DNA of 9,518 bases from an uncultured Rubrobacteraceae bacterium. Lineage in GTDB: Bacteria; Actinomycetota; Rubrobacteria; Rubrobacterales; Rubrobacteraceae. Each line of letters opens with the position of its first letter. The first letter of the stretch is position 1. The position numbers and the translations under genes are program-made. Below are positions 6,313 through 9,518 of the stretch, piece after piece. A model generated the notes under the pieces. That model did not search any database. It was not told the DNA's origin and saw nothing but the letters and a program-made list of their open reading frames with translations. Where the stretch lies: the NCBI GenBank assembly GCA_902805985.1, contig CADCUW010000650.1, forward strand, positions 1 through 9,518, read 5' to 3'.

Positions 6313-7866
6313 CTAAACGCGCGCCGTCGAGATCTCGTCGATCAGCTCGTCGTACTTGGGGCTGCCGAGGAAGTTGTCGACCGAGATGTGCCTGGCCCCC
6401 GGCAGCTTCTGGCGCGCCCGATCCGTCAGGTCCTTGTGCGTGATGACGACGTCCGCGTCGTCGGGGATCTGGTTGATCGCGGTGTTCTTGACCTCGATGT
6501 CCGTCAGGCCGGCCTTCTTGGCCTTGTTCTTGAGCAGGGAGGCGCCCATCGCGCTGGATCCCATCCCGGCGTCGCAGGCGAAGATGATCTTGTCTACCTG
6601 CGCGTAGTCGAAGTCGTCTTCCGTCTCGCCGGACGTCACCGTGGCGGTGTCGCCGTTGGCCGAGCCGTTGGTGTGCCCGTTTCCGGAGCCGTTGCCCGCA
6701 CCAGCGGCCGCACCGGCGCCCGCGAGCGTGCCGGTCACGCTGCTCTTCTTGCCCTTCATGGTCTCCATCTGCCCGGCGGCGGCCGCGAGGCTCTCCTCGT
6801 TGTCTACCTCGCTGGAGGAGGCACGGATGATCACGGAGGCCACGAGGAAGGACACCGCGGTCGCGACGAGGACGGCCAGAAGCACCCCGGCGAAGCCGCC
6901 GCGGGGCGTCAGCGCGATGTAGGCGATGATGCTGCCGGGCGCCGGGGTCGAGAGGAGGCCGGCGTTGAAGAGCGTGGCGGTGAAGAGCCCGCTGGCCCCG
7001 CCGGCGATGGCCGCCAGCACCAGGGCCGGCTTCATCAGGACGTAGGGGAAGTAGATCTCATGGATGCCGCCGAAGAAGTGGATGACCGCGGCACCGGGGG
7101 CTGAGCTACGGGTAATGCCGCGCCCGAAGACGGTGTACGCGAGCAGGATGCCCAAGCCCGGCCCGGGGTTGGTCTCGACCATAAAGAGTATGGACTGCCC
7201 GGCCTCCCTGGCCTGGTCGATGGCGAGCGGGGCGAGGACGCCGTGGTTGATCGCGTTGTTCAGGAACAGCACCTTCGCCGGCTCGACGATAATGCTGACG
7301 AGCGGCAGGAGGCCGGCGCCCACGATGGCGTTGACCCCGGCCCCGAGGACGTCGCTGATGGCGGTGATGACCGGGCCGGCGCCGAGAACGCCGATGATGG
7401 CGAGGGCGCCGCCGATGATGCCGGCGGAGAAGGTGTTCACCAGCATCTCGAAGCCCTGGCGGACCCTACCATCGATGAGACGGTCGAACTGCATGATTAT
7501 GTAACCGCCAAGCGGGCCCATGATGAGCGCACCGAGGAACATAGGGATGTCGGACCCGACGATCACGCCGATGGTGGCTATAGCGCCGACCACGCCGCCG
7601 CGTACGTCGTGGACCATCCGACCGCCGGTGTAGGCGATCAGAAGCGGCAGCAAGTAGAGGATCATGGGATCCACGAGCTCCGCCAGCCGCTCGTTCGGCA
7701 GCCACCCCTCGGGAATGAAGAGAGCCGTGATCAAACCCCACGCGATAAACGCCCCGATGTTGGGCATCACCATCCCGCTGAGGAAGCTGCCGAACTTCTG
7801 AACCCTTACCCTGAGGCTCGCGCCCCCAGAACCTGTCTCGCCACCCGCAGCGCTAGCCTGGGCCAT
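6313..7866 (-). CDS. mtlA: Mannitol-specific PTS EIICB permease
   Basis: MtlA is the membrane transporter that imports mannitol and phosphorylates it to mannitol-1-phosphate. The 517 residues match the EIICB form (about 515 in staphylococci), without the EIIA found in E. coli MtlA. The hydrophobic EIIC domain (about 25-348) has family segments SDIPMFLGALIMGPLGGYI (105-123), VLFLNNAINHGVLAPL (199-214) and the substrate motif GGIHEIYFPYVLM (266-278). A flexible linker (about 350-420) is unusually rich in Gly, Ala, Asn and Ser. The EIIB domain follows, with phosphorylated C431 in IIFACDAGMGSSAMGAS (427-443) and ITHKDLTDRARQKLPGARH (475-493). The ATG at 7864-7866 is preceded by AAGGAGG (7873-7879), 6 nt away; the open frame continues 43 residues upstream without similarity. 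It is the first gene of the operon. Confidence 0.97.
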   Translation of the reverse strand: MAQASAAGGETGSGGASLRVRVQKFGSFLSGMVMPNIGAFIAWGLITALFIPEGWLPNERLAELVDPMILYLLPLLIAYTGGRMVHDVRGGVVGAIATIGVIVGSDIPMFLGALIMGPLGGYIIMQFDRLIDGRVRQGFEMLVNTFSAGIIGGALAIIGVLGAGPVITAISDVLGAGVNAIVGAGLLPLVSIIVEPAKVLFLNNAINHGVLAPLAIDQAREAGQSILFMVETNPGPGLGILLAYTVFGRGITRSSAPGAAVIHFFGGIHEIYFPYVLMKPALVLAAIAGGASGLFTATLFNAGLLSTPAPGSIIAYIALTPRGGFAGVLLAVLVATAVSFLVASVIIRASSSEVDNEESLAAAAGQMETMKGKKSSVTGTLAGAGAAAGAGNGSGNGHTNGSANGDTATVTSGETEDDFDYAQVDKIIFACDAGMGSSAMGASLLKNKAKKAGLTDIEVKNTAINQIPDDADVVITHKDLTDRARQKLPGARHISVDNFLGSPKYDELIDEISTARV

Positions 7867-7872
7867 CTTGTT

Positions 7873-7879
7873 CCTCCTT
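7873..7879 (-). promoter_or_regulatory. Ribosome binding site that fixes the mtlA start
   Basis: AAGGAGG on the minus strand lies 6 nt before the ATG at 7864-7866. It decides for this start over the upstream in-frame codon at 7995, whose 43-residue extension is basic and not MtlA-like. Confidence 0.85.
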
Positions 7880-7944
7880 ATGCGTCTTCTACCGCGATTT
7901 AACCCACCTTTCATGCGTATCTTAGGCCGGGAGGCATGCTTGGT

Positions 7945-7950
7945 ACAATA
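7945..7950 (-). promoter_or_regulatory. Candidate -10 element of the mtlA promoter
   Basis: TATTGT on the minus strand matches TATAAT at four of six positions and would give a leader of about 70 nt before mtlA. No good -35 lies 16-18 nt upstream, which is common at activator-dependent promoters. The TTGNCA-type palindrome is centred about 45 nt upstream of the implied start site, a usual activator position. Other AT-rich hexamers nearer the gene (TTAAAT, TAAGAT) are alternatives. Confidence 0.25.
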
Positions 7951-7976
7951 CACACTTACCGCCACCCCGGCATGAA

Positions 7977-7990
7977 ACTTGTTGACAAGT
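7977..7990. promoter_or_regulatory. Near-palindromic TTGNCA-type site, candidate MtlR operator
   Basis: The plus strand reads ACTTGTTGACAAGT: 6-bp perfect arms ACTTGT and ACAAGT around a 2-nt centre. It contains TTGTCA on the minus strand and TTGACA on the plus strand. The half-site TTGNCA is the outer part of the MtlR operator described for B. subtilis (TTGNCACA-N4-TGTGNCAA), but the spacing here is much tighter, so the match is only partial. The location between divergent operons fits a control site; binding by MtlR is inferred. TTGACA alone could also serve as a plus-strand -35. Confidence 0.4.
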
Positions 7991-8051
7991 AGCAATTAGC
8001 CCGTAAAACCGCCCGTACCCCTCTCCGGGAGACGCTTGCGGGTAAAGAAGC

Positions 8052-8090
8052 GGGTGGGGCACCGCCTGACGAGGCCACGCCGCCCCATCC
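8052..8090. other. Long GC-rich stem-loop in the divergent region
   Basis: GGGTGGGGC (8052-8060) pairs with GCCCCATCC (8082-8090) over 9 bp with one G-U pair. The 21-nt loop holds a second small hairpin, GCCT/AGGC (8064-8067 and 8072-8075), with a GACG loop. On the minus strand the stem is followed by a few T residues (CTTCTTT), so it could act as a weak terminator or insulator in that direction. Function is unproven. Confidence 0.4.
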
Positions 8091-8119
8091 TATCGTCCAC
8101 CACCCGTCTCTCCCGGGTA

Positions 8120-8130
8120 CCGACGGTCGG
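8120..8130. repeat. Short inverted repeat CCGACGGTCGG
   Basis: Perfect 5-bp arms CCGAC and GTCGG around one base lie 45 nt upstream of the candidate -10 of the plus-strand operon. It is a possible regulator site, but a repeat this short can arise by chance in GC-rich DNA. Confidence 0.25.
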
Positions 8131-8175
8131 GCGGATCTCGTCGTTCGCGGCAGACGCCAACCCGGCCTGATCTCC

Positions 8176-8181
8176 TATACT
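8176..8181 (+). promoter_or_regulatory. Candidate -10 element of the molybdenum hydroxylase operon
   Basis: TATACT matches TATAAT at five of six positions and stands out in GC-rich surroundings, 28 nt before the TTG start. The hexamer 17 nt upstream (GACGCC, 8153-8158) is a poor -35, so an activator or an alternative sigma factor may be involved. A mini-hairpin CGTC-GAGA-GACG (8183-8194) with a GNRA-type loop would sit at the very 5' end of the transcript, just before the ribosome binding site. Confidence 0.4.
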
Positions 8182-8209
8182 GCGTCGAGAGACGAGATGG
8201 GAGGTACGG

Positions 8210-9088
8210 TTGGAGTTTGTTCAGCCCATGAGCATGTCCGAGGCGCTCGAAGCGAAAGACGCCCACCCAGACGCCGTGCCGATCCGGGGCGGCACCGACG
8301 TCATGGTCGGGCTGAACTTCGCCCGCAGCCGGCCCGAGGTAGTCCTGGACCTCTCCCGGGTGGAAGAGTTGGAGGAGTGGGGAACCGAGGACGGGTTCTT
8401 GCGCGTGGGGGCCGGGGTCAGTTACACGCGCATCATCGAGGAGATCGGGGGGAGGCTGCCGGGGCTCGCGATGGCTTCGAGGACCGTGGGCTCGCCCCAG
8501 ATCCGGAACAGGGGCACCGTCGGCGGCAACCTCGGCACCTCCTCCCCCGCCGGCGATGGCCTGCCGCCGCTCTATGCATCGGACGCGGAGGTCGAGGTCG
8601 TGTCCGTCGACGGAAGCCGGCGGATACCCGTGGCGGACTTTATCTCCGGCCCGAAACAGAACGCCCTCGCCGACAACGAGTTGATCTCCGCCTTCTACAT
8701 TACCGGGGCCGACGGCCCGCAGCAGTACTCCAAGATCGGGACGAGAAACGCCATGGTGATCGCGGTCTGCGCCTTCGGCCTGGCCATCCACCCCGAACGG
8801 GAGCGGGTCGGGACGTGCATAGGCTCCGCCGGCCCTACCCCCATCCGGGCGGAGGAGGCTGAGCGTTTCGTGCAGGGTGTTCTGGAGGAGGATGGGCTCT
8901 GGGAATCGCGAGACGCCATCCCGCCCGCCGCGCTCCGGCGTTTCGGGGAGCTCGTGGCGGGGGCTGCGAGGCCCATAGACGACGTGCGCGGAACGGCGGA
9001 GTACCGGCGGCACTCGGTCGGGGTGCTGGCGCGGCGCACGCTAGGGTGGGCGTGGGAAGAGTACAGGGGGGTGAGGGGTGCGGCTTAG
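8210..9088 (+). CDS. FAD-binding subunit of a xanthine dehydrogenase-family molybdenum hydroxylase
   Basis: This is the medium subunit that passes electrons from the 2Fe-2S clusters to FAD in heterotrimeric molybdopterin hydroxylases. The 292 residues match the usual length (about 290). The FAD-binding motifs are RGGTD (26-30) and IRNRGTVGGNLGTSSPAGD (98-116), and the C-terminal domain has DDVRGTAEYRRHSVGVLARR (257-276). CO dehydrogenase CoxM instead carries AGGHS and TIGG, so a true CO dehydrogenase is less likely. Xanthine or another purine or N-heterocycle is a plausible substrate, but the sequence does not settle it. The TTG start at 8210 is supported by GGGAGG (8199-8204), 5 nt upstream; ATG codons at residues 7 and 9 are weaker alternatives. 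The iron-sulfur subunit starts within its last codons. Confidence 0.93.
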   Translation: MEFVQPMSMSEALEAKDAHPDAVPIRGGTDVMVGLNFARSRPEVVLDLSRVEELEEWGTEDGFLRVGAGVSYTRIIEEIGGRLPGLAMASRTVGSPQIRNRGTVGGNLGTSSPAGDGLPPLYASDAEVEVVSVDGSRRIPVADFISGPKQNALADNELISAFYITGADGPQQYSKIGTRNAMVIAVCAFGLAIHPERERVGTCIGSAGPTPIRAEEAERFVQGVLEEDGLWESRDAIPPAALRRFGELVAGAARPIDDVRGTAEYRRHSVGVLARRTLGWAWEEYRGVRGAA

Positions 9089-9518
9089 GCTGGGGGTCAA
9101 CGGAGAGGCCAGGGAAGTGGACGACGTCTGGCCCGGCGAGAGCCTGCTCTACGTCCTGCGCGAGCGGCTCGGGCTGCCGGGCTCCAAGAACGCGTGCGAG
9201 CAGGGCGAGTGCGGGTCGTGCTCCGTGTACGTGGACGGCTCGCTGGTCTGCTCTTGCCTGGTGCTGGCCGGGCAGGCAGAGGGACGCGAGGTCGTCACGG
9301 TCGAGGGGATAGGCGCGGGCGGAGACCTCCATCCCGTGCAGCGGGCGTTCGTGGACGCCGGGGCGGTGCAGTGCGGGTTCTGCACGCCCGGCTTCGTCGT
9401 GGCGACCCACGACCTGTTGCGGAGAAATCCGGATCCGGACGACGCGGAGATCCGGGAGGCGCTGGCCGGCAACCTCTGCCGGTGCACGGGGTACGAGAAG
9501 ATCCTGGACGCCGTCCGC
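9078..9518 (+). CDS. 2Fe-2S subunit of the same molybdenum hydroxylase (3' end cut by the window edge)
   Basis: This small subunit carries two 2Fe-2S clusters linking the molybdenum centre to FAD. The visible 147 residues begin with MRLRLGVNGE at a GTG (9078-9080) that overlaps the upstream gene by 11 nt; a G-rich run (9066-9071) is a plausible ribosome binding site. The N-terminal plant-ferredoxin-type cluster uses C40, C45, C48 and C60 (CEQGECGSC, then SCLVLAG). The second cluster uses C99 and C102 in QCGFCTPG and C134 and C136 in NLCRCTGY. All eight ligands are present. Family members are about 150-170 residues, so only a short tail is missing. The order FAD subunit then FeS subunit predicts the large molybdopterin subunit next, outside the window. 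Confidence 0.95.
   Translation, partial: MRLRLGVNGEAREVDDVWPGESLLYVLRERLGLPGSKNACEQGECGSCSVYVDGSLVCSCLVLAGQAEGREVVTVEGIGAGGDLHPVQRAFVDAGAVQCGFCTPGFVVATHDLLRRNPDPDDAEIREALAGNLCRCTGYEKILDAVR

Larger units (their letters stand above)
7867..8209. other. Gene-free divergent control region between mtlA and the molybdenum hydroxylase operon
   Basis: These 343 nt separate two operons transcribed away from each other. I see no supported coding frame. The region is less GC-rich near 7885-8005 than its surroundings, as expected for promoters. It contains candidate promoter elements on both strands, a 14-nt near-palindrome, a long GC-rich stem-loop and two small inverted repeats, listed separately. No tRNA or recognised riboswitch class was identified. 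Confidence 0.8.

Noticed and set aside
7867..7995. 43-residue upstream extension of mtlA
   Set aside because: It is not MtlA-like, lies before a strong ribosome binding site at 7873-7879, and would run through the likely promoter.
7982..8009. TTGACA with TAAAAC 16 nt downstream as a plus-strand promoter
   Set aside because: TTGACA is part of the palindrome, the -10 is poor, and the leader would be about 200 nt through a strong stem-loop. TATACT at 8176-8181 is a better candidate, though two promoters cannot be excluded.
8090..9013. 307-codon minus-strand frame opposite the FAD subunit
   Set aside because: The plus-strand frame has clear FAD-subunit motifs; this mirror frame has none.
1..9518. 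CRISPR arrays, insertion sequences, tRNA or rRNA genes
   Set aside because: None seen: no spaced direct repeats, no transposase motifs, no tRNA-like cloverleaf in the gaps.

Overview
The window is GC-rich (roughly two thirds G+C), has short gene gaps and uses ATG, GTG and TTG starts. It looks like a high-GC actinobacterium. The protein style suggests a deep lineage such as Rubrobacter, but that is an impression: there is no rRNA or other marker gene here to confirm it.

Positions 1-7866 are one long run of minus-strand genes. In transcription order they are mtlA (mannitol EIICB), mtlR (PRD-type activator), mtlF (mannitol EIIA), mtlD (mannitol-1-phosphate 5-dehydrogenase, split here into two open frames that overlap by 4 nt), ptsH (HPr), ptsI (Enzyme I) and ppdK (pyruvate phosphate dikinase, cut by the left window edge). 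Together they form a closed pathway. PEP phosphorylates EI, then HPr, MtlF and the MtlA EIIB domain. MtlA imports mannitol as mannitol-1-phosphate, MtlD oxidises this to fructose-6-phosphate, and PPDK can convert the pyruvate made by EI back to PEP. MtlR would sense the phosphorylation state of the same proteins. The order mtlA-R-F-D is the one known from Firmicutes. Joining ptsHI and ppdK to it puts the whole phosphorelay in one locus.

Positions 7867-8209 are a gene-free divergent control region. It holds a 14-nt near-palindrome of TTGNCA type, weak candidate promoters on both strands, a long GC-rich stem-loop and two small inverted repeats.

Positions 8210-9518 are plus-strand and encode the FAD subunit and the (right-truncated) 2Fe-2S subunit of a molybdenum hydroxylase of the xanthine dehydrogenase family, overlapping by 11 nt. 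The large molybdopterin subunit is expected just beyond the right edge. The FAD motifs are of xanthine-dehydrogenase type rather than CO-dehydrogenase type.

No wholly unknown system is visible. The points most worth a second look are the mtlD split exactly at its domain boundary, the ppdK-pts-mtl linkage, the use of C-terminal Glu codons as ribosome binding sites for the next gene, and the structured divergent regulatory region.
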